DNA from: Palaemon carinicauda
Taxonomy: Eukaryota; Arthropoda; Malacostraca; Decapoda; Palaemonidae
Reading direction: 5' to 3'
Length of the DNA: 64,000 bases
Assembly (NCBI RefSeq): GCF_036898095.1
Contig: NC_090763.1
Span: forward strand, 53,342,776-53,406,775
Position numbers and translations under genes: made by a program. The notes under the pieces are model-generated. The model searched no databases and had not been told where the DNA came from. It saw nothing but the letters and a program-made list of their open reading frames with translations. Position 1 is the first letter of the stretch, and each line of letters opens with the position of its first letter. Positions 46,856-59,377 of this stretch are shown one piece after another.

Positions 46856-49800
46856 AATATCTTTAGTGACTATTTTGTGTTAGAAATAATTGGGAGTAAT
46901 CTTGTTCAGCCTCAATCACCCTAATCAAAGAAATTACGCTGACAGTTAATCGCCAAAATATTCTATCAAAAAATAAAATTGCCATTCATAACATAGTTAA
47001 ACCCTTTTGCTCAAAAATTGCAAGAAAATTTATACCATTTACCAAACGCAAAGCATCATCAATTACAATCATAAACTGCCCCCCCCCCCCCAAAAAAAAA
47101 AAAAAAAATCGAACATAACCGTGTATCATGCTTTGGAATTTCTTGCAACTATCGCTTATAATTCATAGGTCCCACCTAAGGTGTAAAAAAAAAAAAAAAA
47201 AAAAACAGAAAAAATTGGAGTAAATGTCTTTATGACCTTTCGACATTTTCTTGACCTTATTTAAAACCGGATTCGGGTTAAGGAAATTATGCAATCCTAA
47301 ACTGATGTTAGATTTGATCCACAAACCTTCAACCACGTCTCTTTTCTAGAGCAGTTATTTTGTATGCTAAAATACTTTTACTATCAGAAGAACACTCCCA
47401 TTTTTATTTATTTTATTCCCCACATTTAATTTTATCAAAACCTTTGTCATAGTTATCTGCAAGTGATTTTTAACAAAAGAATTTCCCAAATATTATTTTA
47501 TGAAACTCTTTATCAGTTACTAATTGGCTAATAATTCCTTACCCTTTCTGATAAATGAATTGATACACGAAATAAACGAACATATATCCTAAGACATGCT
47601 CATTTCTTGTCTCGATGGTATTCTTAAATGGGAAACATCACAGATACTAAGAACATAAATAAAAGTATTTTCTCGTTTACTTTAATTTCCTTTTATCGAA
47701 ACTCCCTCGGAATCTTATTTTAAAATAAGACAATATCACAAGCCGTAACATTCTAACTTGTGATAGGATAAACGATTAACTAATGCATTCAAAGTTTTTC
47801 TAATTTTTGCATAACAATTCTGGCAATTATTGATTTTTTTTCACGATAATTCTACTGATTAACTCGTAGCGTAAATATATTAATACATCACAGCTACAGA
47901 TATATTTAGATATATTTATCTAGTATTTTCTTATATTCACATGTTTCTTGTACTTCTTCAGACTGCTCTTTAAGTCCCACACACATACAATTCTCAAGAT
48001 TTATCGCCCAACTACTATTATTACTGGCTCGACACTTAACCTTTAGGCTACTTGCCTCAAATATATATATATATTTTTTATTTAACCGTAAATATTTAGA
48101 TATCTGATATTGATAACCACAAACACTAGTTTCGTACGATGAACTTAAGTTAAAATGTCCAGAACAACACCGAACACTTAAAAATCGTCATAGGATGACT
48201 GCCAGTGACTGCCAAAGTATATATTTTGTCCAGTCAAGAGGCCTCAGTCATGCTAAACTCTCTATCACCTTCTTTCACTGGCTGAAAGCTTTGTGATACT
48301 ATAGAATTTTCTTTATATGTGAATCTGTTATTGGATCAGAAAATATTTATAAATCCTTAGAAGTCTTCGTGGGAAAACATACTCTTCAAAATTAACCCAT
48401 ATGACAATATTAATGGGTCGACTAGCTTAAAAAAAAAATCATATTTCGTATTATCTGAAGTGTCTTTAAAAACTACGACCTTTGCTTGCAATAGTGTAAT
48501 TCGAGAGGATCGGGAGTATAGTGCCCCACCCTAGTCAATTGACAAATGTCTATAAAGTATAAAATAAAATATCTATAAAAGTATAAAATAAAATAAAAAT
48601 GGGTGGAGAAAATGGAAATTGGGAGTAATAAATTTTAAAGAAATTTACGCCTAGATTCTAGTGTCAAAGCATATAGTTTTGAGTTGCCCAATATACCTTA
48701 AAAGATTATCAACTTTTCTAGTGACAGCCATACTGCCATAGGGGTGCTAAAATACCAGTATCACTCCTATTTCATAGCACTTTATAATACACAACGGTTA
48801 CGTAGATATACACTGCATTATTTAGAGCTCTAAATGGTAATTCTAATTAATTTTATATGTCAATTTTCATTTCCTGACATCAAACAGAATTGAAGAAAAG
48901 ATTTAATTTTTATTAGATAGTTTCAGTCTACTTATAATAATTTAATTTAGTTACCAATGAAGTAAATAAAGAAAACGTATATAAGAATAAGTAACAGAAA
49001 ACTGTAATTCATGGGTAACTAAAGTAAGCATTTGACTCGCAACCGAAGTATGCGCTCGGAGGTATATTCCAGGCAACCTGGACGAACGAACGAAGATTGT
49101 GTTTTAAAAGCTTAATAAGATTCTGAAAATTAGATCTGATTAATTTCATATCTGCATGACATAAATGAGAGTCTAAAAATACTCCTTTTACTGTAGGTGA
49201 ATAGAATAAAAACTAAACTCTTCAGGGAAAAAGAATTACCCAAAGGCTGCACTGTTCTCTCGACTTGCAAGTATTTGTTACATAATTTTATCAATAAATA
49301 TAACCTTGATTTCTATCAAAATTAAGTATTTTCTGTAGCAAAAAGCCATATTTTAAGACTAATAAATAGGGGCAAGGTGATAATCCAGGATTCTTGCTAA
49401 AAAAAAGCAAATTTAGTAGTTACATCGATACCAGAGGAGGCTACACCCAATTTAACCTAACCCGAGATACCAGGCCCTTTTCTGACGGGGATGGAAATCA
49501 ATCTGGCCTGGAAAAGCACAGAATGAAAAATAACGTTGCGCGAGACCCAAAGAAATCATCCTAGGCGAGACCTAACCCCATTTCTTGCCTTGAACTAACA
49601 ACTTACTAACAACTCCTGGCCTGACACAGCCTAAGGCGACCGGGTGGGGTCAAACCCGATATAGGACGCGTATCACGTTGAAATCCTATGATACATTACA
49701 TCATTACTTAGGGAAGTTCTATTACCCTTACCTTAAACAGAGGCAAAAATTGCAGAGGGGTTTCTATTATCATTAAAAGTCAAACTATGACTCTTGTTGA

Positions 49801-51449
49801 CAAAGAAGAATGCTACAAGCTCAATAGCTCCAGGAAGGAAAGCAGCCCAGTGTAGTTAGGAATAAATAAAAATAACGAATAAACTATATTTCATTAATAA
49901 TAGAAAATACATAGATCAGTAACAATGTTAGATGGATATATCATATATAAACTATGACGCGAGACTTTTCAATCTGTAAATCAGAGCATTTGAATAACAC
50001 TTGTAGAATACCGTGTCGTATTAAATCATATGATGGAGAAGGCAAGACTATTTTAATTAATTGCATACCCAGTAATACGTACATGGTATAATCTGGGATG
50101 ATCCGAATGTAAAGGATGACCAACTATGAAAATGTATGAAAATGTATGAAAATGTTTTGACAATATACACTATGACCTAAAGGATTGACTACGCCATATA
50201 TTAAAATCCAAATCACGAATAAGGAATTAAATTGATCAAAATTTTTGTTCAACAAGTTAGCAGATGAAGAGATGATTGGGGAATAGCACTAAAAAACTTA
50301 GTAAAAAAATTAAAAGACTTCCCAAGATCACCAATAATTTAAAAAGAGTTTCTCTATGTGCCATTTTATACGATAGATTCTAACCCGATGACTTTCTCAA
50401 AAATAACTGTGATGAAGAATCACAACTAAAATTTTAGAAAGCGTTTTATCTTATAGCTAAAGAGAAATTACCAAAGCAATGGTTTAGAAGTTGAGCTGTC
50501 ATTGCCCGACTTACTTGCAATCATAATTCGATTTTTGCTTGGGTTCAACTTTTTGCCCCATAATGTGGAAAGCACTAATTTGAGCTACATTTAGAAAATG
50601 ATTGGATTAACAAGGATATCAACAAATAAAAGTTTTGCCTTTGTGTTGATATTATACTTGGGACAATCCACTGTATTTAAAAGCAGTAAATAAACATTTA
50701 TTGAAACACTACAACTGAGATCATCCCACCAAACTACTAATCAGTGAACCAAGCTGCTTTTATCATTAGAATCCCACTTTCCTACAGCGACACCAAAACT
50801 GAAAATCGCAATATGCCCATCATTATCAAATTACCTATAATTCGACAGCAAAATACAAAATATAGGCTATCATTCCCGCCTTCAATACAATTCAACTACT
50901 CACGCGGAAACATCCAATTCTCAAGTCCAGAACACATAGCATTGTGCTTCAGCTACAATATTTTACCCTCTACCATTATACATTTTTATATTTCAAGATG
51001 TGGTAGACATGATAATATTAGTAGGAGCAAAACTTTCCCCTATAACCATTACTAAAGCTGTCACCTGATCTTGAAATAAGGAAATACATAATAGAATTTA
51101 AAAGTACATTTGTATGCAAGTACGCAGCTGTTAATCCAGATTTGGATATTAAAATGTCAAATCAGCATTTCATTATCTACTTCCACATAGAAGTAGATTT
51201 TTAGTGTTCCATATCGTAGCGTGAACATGCATACATACATACCAGCTAGCTTATGCAAGTAAAAACTAACAGTCATTGACACATTTTTTTCAGTTGGTAT
51301 AATATCTCATTACGACTATAGAATATTCATGCAATTTCGTATATGGGCATAGATGTATAGAAGAGATAGTGATGCTCTAATATTCCTATATTTTATTCCA
51401 AATATATATAGTATTCAATTATTCTGGACCAGGCAAGGAGAAGTATTAA
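46853..51449. other. AT-rich region, no gene seen
   Basis: C/A runs at 47,079-47,108 and 47,188-47,205. A GC-richer patch at 49,435-49,690 (taacctaacccgag, ccgggtggggtcaaacccga) stands out but encodes nothing I recognise. A small 13-bp tandem (aaaatgtatgaa) lies near 50,128-50,155. Confidence 0.45.
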
Positions 51450-51540
51450 TTTAAAAGCCCAAGACAGAGACGACTGGCTAAATCCAATCGAGGCCCTTTG
51501 CGTCAATAGGCGTAGGAGGAGATTAGTGATTATGACTAGT
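51450..51540 (+). mobile_element. 5'-truncated LINE 3' end
   Basis: One open frame reads AQDRDDWLNPIEALCVNRRR, then a few residues into attatga. It is the same ORF2 terminus as at 40,268 and here is uninterrupted. I recall the nucleotide version as a common decapod repeat. Flanks show no clear target duplication. Confidence 0.75.
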
Positions 51541-52330
51541 CCAAACCATTTTCATTTATAGCCACTACTCAATTCATTATAGTCCTAGTGATCATTCCTC
51601 TTCATGTAGACAAGTGGAAATCTGAATAACTTTTTTTTTTTTTTATAAACTAATTCAGTTAGGTATTGTTATACACATACGACTCTCTATAGTTAAAATA
51701 TCCAATATCTCTTAAATAGATGTTCAATTATATTTTATGCGTATCAATGAGTATCAAAAAGGTCCCTTCTCTATTTTCCCTTTAATTTTACTTTAAAAAT
51801 ACCCATATTTTATTTTTCTTAATTTCATAATTGCTTAACCATTTCATATGGTATAAATAAACAGTCAACTACCAATATCTGTAAATATCAGAACTACGCA
51901 ATCGCCAGTTTTACAATTGTCGTCTTTATAGTATTTGCTTGTTTTTGTTAATTATCGCTCTCTGTATCGACATTCTTCTGCTTTCAAGTTTTAGTATATA
52001 TAACTTTTATTTTTAAAATCTATTCTGCATAGGTTTATACTTTATGGTCTTAAGAATTTTATTTCACCTGTTTTGTTTCGGCAAAACGAATCTTAGAATT
52101 TACCATTAGTTCACGAGTTCTTAACTACTTATTTCACAATCTCTTATTTTATGTTTAATTACATATACTGTATATATCATATGTATAATTAAATTTGATT
52201 AATGTTATCGAAAAGAGTTTTATATATTGCTCGATATTGGTTGCAGCCTGATGATAAATTATAAACCTTGAAAACTCAGGAAAAATTTTCTTGAAAAGTC
52301 TCAATAATCTTAAATCATAAGATTGTTCTT
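51541..52330. other. AT-rich, no gene seen
   Basis: Poly-T near 51,631; nothing else. Confidence 0.4.
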
Positions 52331-52335
52331 ACTAC

Positions 52336-52379
52336 ACATACATACATACATACATACACACACACACGCATATATACAG

Positions 52380-52424
<45 letters not shown>

Positions 52425-52491
52425 CACAGTATATATATAATATATATATATATAATATATATATATAATATATATATATAATATATATAAT

Positions 52492-52560
<69 letters not shown>

Positions 52561-52575
52561 GTGTATGCATATATA
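52336..52575. repeat. Compound (CATA)/(CA)/(TA) microsatellite
   Basis: catacatacata and cacacac pass into about 170 bp of TA with regular taatata interruptions, ending in (TGTA)n. Tyr/Ile repeat frames on minus are artefacts. Confidence 0.95.
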
Positions 52576-52579
52576 AAAT

Positions 52580-53099
52580 AAAAGCGTTCTGTAAAATTCA
52601 TTTGACAATGAGCCGAAATTATGATCTGGCAAAATCGTACTAGTTTATTCAAACACGCATTATCGATATCAACATATATACATATAAAATATTAGAGCGA
52701 GAAGTCAAATTTAGAAAGTTCTAAAAAAAAAAAAAAAAAAAAAAAGGCTGTCTGGGAATTATGAAATCGGGTATAGAATATTGAGGTCGCCTTCACACGA
52801 TATAAATATCATACCAAGCAGGGTGTCGCCACAAAATATTTATTGGTTATAGGTTGTTGAATTGAGGGCGTCTATAACCCAAGGATATATATTGTAAAAA
52901 TAAAACAGGCTAACGATTAGAGCAAATGGGTGTGCCCTTTTCTTTCCCCATTTATTATATTTAACTTTCTGCTTTTCTCTCCACCTTTCTTACTTAGGGC
53001 GGTGGGGCCCTTATTTCCCCTTGACATGTAGCCTACTTTTACATTCATATTTGTCTTAGTACTATCGGTGACATACAGGAGAGGGATAAAGGGAGGAGA
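52580..53099. other. No gene seen
   Basis: Poly-A run of about 24 near 52,722-52,745; otherwise nothing. Confidence 0.4.
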
Positions 53100-53335
53100 G
53101 GGATAGAGGGAGAAAATATATACAATAAATATATAAGTATATATGTATATACATAAATGTATACATATGTATATTTAAACATACGCATATAAATGTATAC
53201 AAATATATGTGTATAACACATGTATATACAGTATACACATGTGCATATATACAAATTTATATACACATTTCATATATACAAATTTATATACACATTTCTA
53301 CATATATACAAATCTATATGTATGTGTATAGGTAT
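53100..53335. repeat. Degenerate (TATAYA)n microsatellite region
   Basis: atatatgtatatacataaat-like words throughout, with a duplicated segment containing catatatacaaatttatatac near 53,245 and 53,273. Confidence 0.85.
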
Positions 53336-53439
53336 CAACAAATGATCATCAATAACAGTTTTATCAGGAAAAGTCATGGTAGTAATAAAAGTCTTGAATC
53401 ATTTATCCATTTGATAAATATGTGGCCCCGAGACTATAT

Positions 53440-53600
53440 AATAAGCACCCACGAAACATTCGAATGATTGAAGACATTGAAGCTTTCAAGAGGAAACTGA
53501 AGACTTTCTTATTTCAACAGTCCAGGACCCACTTAGAACAGGTCGGCCAGACAGAGGATTGAAGGTGAGTTACCGCGGTTCACTAAGTCACGAGATCCAA
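53440..53600 (+). pseudogene. LINE ORF2 C-terminal scrap
   Basis: The plus frame reads EAFKRKLKTFLFQQSRTHLE, QVGQTED, then stop. 'FK..LKTFLF' is the last conserved motif of CR1/L2/Jockey-like ORF2 proteins. The upstream part is absent. RTHLEQVCQIES recurs on minus near 55,830, the same family in opposite orientation. Confidence 0.65.
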
Positions 53601-53769
53601 TGCCCTTACTAGAACCTACTGACTTGGCAGGCCCAATAAACAACGATTACGCACATTATTCAGTATTGCGATTCCTCGTTACTTGATAACGTGCAAGGGA
53701 AAAGCATTCAATTTCATGTTACTAAAACAATTCTGTTGTCATTCAAAGTAACGGTTTCGTGTATGGTCC

Positions 53770-54190
53770 CTCACTTACAAGTGATAAGCCTAAATATCTT
53801 CGTGATTGCTTCGTCCCCTACCCTGAAGCTACCAGCGCCGCTGTAAGAGTTAGACATGCTGATGTCCCACATAGACTATTCGAAATTAGTGTGATCATGC
53901 AATAGGAGGAAGAACGTTCAGTTATGCTGCACCGAGACTCTTTAACGACCTTCCACTCTATGTCAAGAATAGCAATAATGTGGCAGCTTTCAAGAAAAAC
54001 CTGAAGACTTATCTTCTTAGAAAGTGTTATAATAGTGACCTGAAAACTATTAAGCCTGAATACAAATGCTAGCGAAATAACTGATAAGATACAGAGCAAA
54101 ATATTAACTGGAAAGAAATTATTTTTTCATACACCAAGGCCCGCCTGAACAGACTTTTAGTGTCTGACGGAGGGCGAGAAATAAACCCGT
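53770..54190 (+). pseudogene. LINE ORF2 C-terminus with 3' tail ending (GTAA)n
   Basis: The plus strand reads PKYLRDCFVPYPEATSAAVR, then after a frameshift GGRTFSYAAPRLFNDLPLYV, then AAFKKNLKTYLLRKCY and a stop near 54,070. These are the usual closing motifs of a CR1/L2-like ORF2 (YL.D.LVPY, R.FSYAAPRLWN.LP, F.K.LKT.L). The 3' region ends in aaagtaagtaagtaaac (about 54,194-54,210), a simple-repeat terminus. Confidence 0.8.
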
Positions 54191-54890
54191 AAAAGTAAGT
54201 AAGTAAACACTAAAGGTTCGGCATAGATAAGATGTTCTAGATTTCCTACGTAAAAGATGCCAAGAAAGATGTGGTCGAATCCATGTCATCCTGCAGATCC
54301 TATCAATCCTGAATCTGCTGTGATATGATCAGCTGATTTTGCTCCAGAGCATTGTAAAGACGGCAGCAAATCATGGTTTTTGAAAGCCATAACAATATGC
54401 AGTTATTGAAAGCAGAAGAGATGGCACATCTCTCTAATTGCTAAATGTTAAGATTAATCTTCAAAGTTTTATAATCAAACTTTGATAAAAAAAGGGATAT
54501 TACAATTCATATTAATTTTATGCCTATCATATATATTGATAGTCATATATAGTTTGAGATTTATATAAGTATAAACATATATATTTGCGCAGTTTTTCCC
54601 GAAGAATTTGCAAAAGTCAAACGACTGGAAGGAAATTTGTAATTTAATATCTCTAGTCCATGACTCGATATAATTAAAACGAATCATATGTATGGAGATA
54701 TATCCTTGAGGAATAGATTTTGAATTTGATATTGAAAAGCAAACTGGTTTTAAACCAGGTAGTGGAACTAATGAATTCAACGAGGGTAAAGCTGTAAGTT
54801 TCAAAAAGGAGTAATTTTGACAAGTAAATCAACAATAGGTCTATTCAGTATGTAGAAAGATATGCGTGACCTGGATTATATAACTTGACT
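54191..54890. other. No gene seen
   Basis: AT-rich sequence with no supported feature. Confidence 0.4.
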
Positions 54891-54899
54891 TGTTTGACT

Positions 54900-55210
54900 T
54901 TTTTTGGGTTTAAATCCAACCCTCCACTGAAGTCGAGTGAACTACTTCTCGGGCGGGTCCATATTAATCATCTAACGAAACATTTTCATTATAACTTATA
55001 CAATTCTTTGATTGTAGCATCTTCCAAATCATATGATCTTGTGAAAAGTAATGTCTTTAGTTTCTTCTTAAATTCAATTGCTCCCTTTAGGTCCTTCATT
55101 TCAGTTGGCAGTTGATTATAGTGTCTAGGCGCACAGTAGCTAAAAGCCCTTTCACTAAATTTACTATTTGTTCTTGGTTCAGATAGCCTATGTTTGTCAC
55201 ACATGTGTCT
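54900..55210 (-). pseudogene. LINE ORF2 C-terminus (opposite orientation)
   Basis: The minus frame 55,204-54,989 reads SKFSERAFSYCAPRHYNQLP, then EMKDLKGAIEFKKKLKTLLF and ends at YKL. It is the same closing module as at 53,770 (FSYAAPR, FKK.LKT.L) but clearly a different family or an old copy. The 3' UTR continues to about 54,900 without a (GTAA)n end. The short frame is intact but lacks everything upstream. Confidence 0.8.
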
Positions 55211-55690
55211 TGTGTTAACACATGTTTCTAGTTCTAGATTAAATTAGGACTGCATTAATCCTTTGTTTGGGTGTATAAAGTGAATGGACTCTACACGAAT
55301 CTAAATCCAGTAGAATTCAAATATGACTTAGGATACTGTTATTAAGTAAGGGCGGGAAACTTGTTAGTAAAAATAGAAACTACTGGAGCCACAGTCAAAG
55401 ATTGATAAAGATGTCAGTAGGACAAGACAAAGAGACCTTGCATTAGAAATCTGCCTCATTAGTATCATGTTTTTTAGTTTATATTATGGGTAAGCATTAG
55501 TATTCTTTTATATGTTATCTTATCTAAATGCAATAATTTTGCTTTCATGAAGTTCTACAAAAATAGGTGATTATTCAATTAATTGGTATTTAAAAGCCTT
55601 CATGTAATAAAAACACATTTTATCCTTTCCCTTGTAATTTACAAGAAAATCGGATGATTTATAATACTATATGTACATTTACTAGATTAA
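55211..55690. other. No gene seen
   Basis: AT-rich spacer inside the LINE cluster. Confidence 0.4.
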
Positions 55691-55699
55691 TCATGATTA

Positions 55700-55832
55700 A
55701 ATATTAAGCTGATAATGAGGAAGGATAAGCCTATCATCACTGGCTACCAGCGATCCTATGGATCTTGTGACGTCACGGGGGATTAGCGTCGATTCTATCT
55801 GGCAGACCTGTTCTAAGTGGGTCCTGCAACAG
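55700..55832 (-). pseudogene. LINE C-terminal scrap, minus strand
   Basis: The minus frame reads RTHLEQVCQIES, TLIPRDVTRSIGSLVA, which matches RTHLEQVGQTED at 53,516 on plus. The two are in opposite orientations about 2.3 kb apart. Confidence 0.55.
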
Positions 55833-55859
55833 TCATACAACAGTGACGATTTAACAGTA

Positions 55860-56180
55860 AATGAACAATACGCGATATGAAACGTTAAATACTCTGAACG
55901 AACAAGGTAAAACGACAGTGGAGGTCCAGTAGCGAGTGGGGTTCTCCTGCTGTATGGGACCGGAAAAGCAGCTGTCAAAGTGAAGTAGGTCCTGTAGAGA
56001 GTGGGGTTCCCCTGCTGTATGGGACCGGAAAAGCAGCTGTCAAAGTGAAGTAGGTCCTGTAGAGAGTGGGGTTCCCCTGCTGTATGGGACCGGAAAAGCA
56101 GCTGTCAAAGTGAAGTAGGTCCTGTAGAGAGTGGGGTTCCCCTGCTGTATTGGACCGGAAAAGCAGCCATCAAAGTAAGT
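55860..56180 (+). repeat. LINE 3' terminal sequence with 65-bp internal tandem repeat
   Basis: After ctgaacgaacaaggtaaaac a unit containing gtcctgtagagagtggggtt, cccctgctgtatgggaccgg, aaaagcagctgtcaaagtga is repeated at exactly 65-bp spacing (tgaagtaggt at 55,981, 56,046 and 56,111; the first, diverged unit begins near 55,918). It ends in aaagtaagtaac. The related sequence at 28,141-28,262 (minus) has only one unit, so the tandem expansion is particular to this copy. Confidence 0.85.
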
Positions 56181-56350
56181 AACTAGAAAGGAAACATTTG
56201 ACAAGCAAATACAGCACATTTCACTCCACCTCCCTCTCCATGCAACCATGGACTGACCCATATTAATCTTTTTCAGAAAATGGATTCCAGATAGATTTAC
56301 AAGAAATCATTCTTTAGTGTGTTATGCAAAAATTTGGAATAATGTCATAT

Positions 56351-56624
56351 GGCCATATATTATAGGAATTTCCATACCAAATTTCAGGTCATATGGTTTA
56401 AATACAGAGGCACAGGAGCAAAAAAATGCAATTTTTTCCCCTTCAAAAATAGCCGAAAATCACTAAAATCAATTTTTAAGAGATGTTTACGAAAAAGTGA
56501 CTTACATCCTGAGGAAATATATCCAAGGTATCTTCATACGCAATTTCAGGTCAGCTTATGTAAATATGAGGGCACAGGAGCCGAAAGGGTACAGTTTGTG
56601 GCGCTTAAAAAAAAAAAAAGAAAA

Positions 56625-56655
<31 letters not shown>

Positions 56656-57060
56656 AAAAAAAAAAAAATTAACCATTCTGAACAAACTTATGTGGAACAT
56701 GTTGACTTCCTACTGATAGTTATCTAAGACACCTCCGTACCAAATTTTAAGTCATACGGATATACTTTCAGATGAAACGAAAATATACATTTTTTTGTCA
56801 GATAAATGAAATAAAAAAAAAATCAATAAAATAATTTTAAAGGTACGTATCGGTTGAAACAACGCACCAGGGTATGTACTCACTCGACCTTTTTGCCACA
56901 TTTCAGGTCATAGGCCCAGAAATATCAGATGAATCGATTTGACAGCAGGGGAAGAAACACCAGGAAAATACAATATAATTCCCTCCCATGAAGTGAAATA
57001 TTATTATGCATGTCAATGTGATTACCCATTTTTCCCTGGTTTTGCCAGTTAAATATATGT
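56351..57060 (+). repeat. About 710-bp tandem repeat, copy 1
   Basis: The unit starts ggccatatattatagg and contains smaller related subunits marked by TTTCAGGTCA (56,382; 56,544; 56,901). An A-rich tract (56,606-56,668) lies inside. Frames across it are short. The copy joins copy 2 directly at 57,061. Confidence 0.85.
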
Positions 57061-57717
57061 GGCCATATATTATAGGCATTTCCATACCAAATTTCAGGTC
57101 ATATGGTTTAAATACCGAGGCACAGGAACAAAAAATGCAAATTTTTTTCTCTAAAAAAAAATTCTCGAAAATCACTAAAATTACTATTTTTTAAGAGATG
57201 TATACAAAAAAAGTGACTTGCATCCTGTGGAACTATATCCAAGGTACCTTCATACGAAATTTCAGGTCAGTTGATGTAAACATGAGGGCACAGGAGCCGA
57301 AAAGGTACAGTTTATGGCGTAAAAAATGCAAAATTAACCATTCTGAACAAACTTATGCCGAAAATATTCACCTTCGTACCAGATTTCAAGTTATTCGTAA
57401 ATAATATCAGGGAACATTAGACCAAAATAAACATTTTTGTTATTAAAGTGAATATTAAAGTGAAAAAAAAATCAATAAAATCATTTAAAGGTACGTATCA
57501 GTTAAAAAAAAACACACCAGGGTATTTGCTCACTCGACCTTTTTGCCACATTTCAGGTCATTTTGGCCCAGAAATGACAGATGAATCTATTTGAAGATTT
57601 GACAGGAGGGGAAGAAACACCAGGAAAAAAACAATATAATTCCCTCCCATGGAGTGAAATATTATGCATGTCAACGTGATTACACATTTTCCCCTGGTTT
57701 TGCCAGCTAAATTTTTG
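57061..57717 (+). repeat. About 710-bp tandem repeat, copy 2
   Basis: Same order of blocks as copy 1 (TTTCAGGTCA at 57,092; 57,260; 57,551), lacking most of the A-rich tract. It ends within ttttgccagctaaattt, where copy 1 would restart. Confidence 0.85.
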
Positions 57718-58190
57718 TTTTACTAATTATTACACACCTGCCCATCATTAGCATTATTATTATATTGGAAAGGATCAGTAGCGATATCTCCATGATAATA
57801 TTGGAGAAGTTCTAGATATGCTGGAGAAAATGTTTCGTACATAAATGTTAAAAGTATTAAACAATTGTTTTTACTTAATGATGTAAAATCATATTTATTG
57901 CATATATTGCTCCCACTCGTCATATAGGCGATAATTTAAGAGCAAAATGTCAAATAATGGAAAAAAAATTAGTTAAATTCATAGCCCTAGTTTAGAATCA
58001 GCAATTTCTGTATATATGTATATCAAGGACTTGATAGATATTGTACTTATATTTGTGATACATACAGTACATATTTACATACATTAAATTGCAAAAGTGA
58101 CATCATCGGAGTCCAATGAAATCCCCAATAACACGAAACTGCTAAATCCCATGAAGTCTTTTCACTTTCCTTACGAGGATAACATAAAAT
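57718..58190. other. No gene seen
   Basis: AT-rich sequence with no supported feature. Confidence 0.4.
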
Positions 58191-58193
58191 AAG

Positions 58194-58195
58194 TG

Positions 58196-58230
<35 letters not shown>

Positions 58231-58244
58231 CACGCGCGTACGTG
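58194..58244. repeat. (TG)n-(CG)n alternating purine-pyrimidine tract
   Basis: (TG)n from 58,196 passes into cgcgcgcacgcgcgtacgtg with almost no break in purine-pyrimidine alternation over about 50 bp, the composition most prone to form left-handed DNA. Confidence 0.93.
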
Positions 58245-59224
58245 CTCCCACTGGAAGTGTGACGTAAAGTAAAAAGTTTTCTCCACTCTTTCAGAGACGA
58301 CCTACCACAGTTTTATTATTACCCGGAATCCATTACACATATTAAGAAAATCGAATCAGAGTCTTTTAAGAAAATGAATTAATTTGGTACCTATTTGCCG
58401 AATTTCAGAATTTGATATATTGCGGGAAACCGATGGATACAATTGATATGTTTTTGGTGAAATAACCCTAAAAATTCCGGTGGCTTATGGGTATTTTGTA
58501 GAGAGAGGATCTACCGACATAGCTAACAAAACAAGCGGTAATACAGGTAGTTACGGCATCACACCGTTAACTTTCATTCAACATGTTATAAGATCAAAAT
58601 TACACTCGATTTGCAGCACCCAATTTGGGCACAGAGTACTTCAAAATAATATCCACATACTCATACATACACATACACAATACACATACATACACAATAG
58701 ACATACACAATAGACATACACAATATACATAATATACATATACACTATATAAATATATATACATATTATAAATGGTAATAATATGATCGCGTAAATTTCG
58801 GGACAAATACATAAAAAAATGATTTGACTCGCCTCAAGAACGAGTACCAATTGTATATATCTTTACCTTTGGTCTTTGTTCTTAATACCAGTCTGTAGAT
58901 ATCTGTTAAAATGGCCCTTCTTCACTGCTCAGCTAAAATCCACGAGGTCGCTGCGACTGCAGAAGAATTTGTGCCTAAACTCAATTGTAGCAGATTTAAC
59001 AACACCTTTGGTAATAGTTACCGTCTAAGTCCAAATGAGAATACGCCCCTCGAGTTGGGAGCTAATGGCAATAAAACATTTCAAATGGATGGTGGTTACT
59101 TGTACAATTTGACTAATCCAGCAATTTACTTTTATTCGTATTCATAAGTAAGAGTTAATGCTATGCCAGTATTGATTATATTTTATCATTTGGTACCGAT
59201 ATGTCTATACTCATTTTTTCAATT
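58245..59224. other. No gene assigned
   Basis: A degenerate (ACATAC)n microsatellite lies at 58,645-58,770. A 78-codon plus frame at 58,911-59,147 (starting MALLHCSAKIHEVAATAEEF) has no motif I know and no flanking splice or poly-A signals that stand out. Confidence 0.4.
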
Positions 59225-59377
59225 AGGCGCATATGCACCGACTCGCAGCGGTGCCCTTTCAGCTCGTTAAGGTTTCCTGCTCTCTGATTGGGTAGAATGA
59301 TCTTGCCCAACTTATCAGCGATCAGGACACTTTTCCGAGCTAAAATGGCACCCTTGCGAGTCAGTGCAAATCTGCCT
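59225..59377. mobile_element. Palindromic MITE, 153 bp
   Basis: The left end aggcgcatatgcaccgactc, gcagcggtgccctttcagctcg is mirrored by the right end (gagctaaaatggcaccctt, gcgagtcagtgcaaatctgcct). The arms continue to pair toward the middle (ggtttcctgctctctgattg against cagcgatcaggacacttt), so the whole element is one imperfect hairpin. Its flanks, TTA on the left and TCA if the last T is counted outside, are suggestive of PIF/Harbinger insertion but not decisive. I recall close relatives scattered through decapod genomes. It encodes nothing. Confidence 0.82.

Noticed and set aside
52310..52652. Tyr/Ile-rich frames of about 100 codons
   Set aside because: Translations of the (TA)n/(CATA)n microsatellite.
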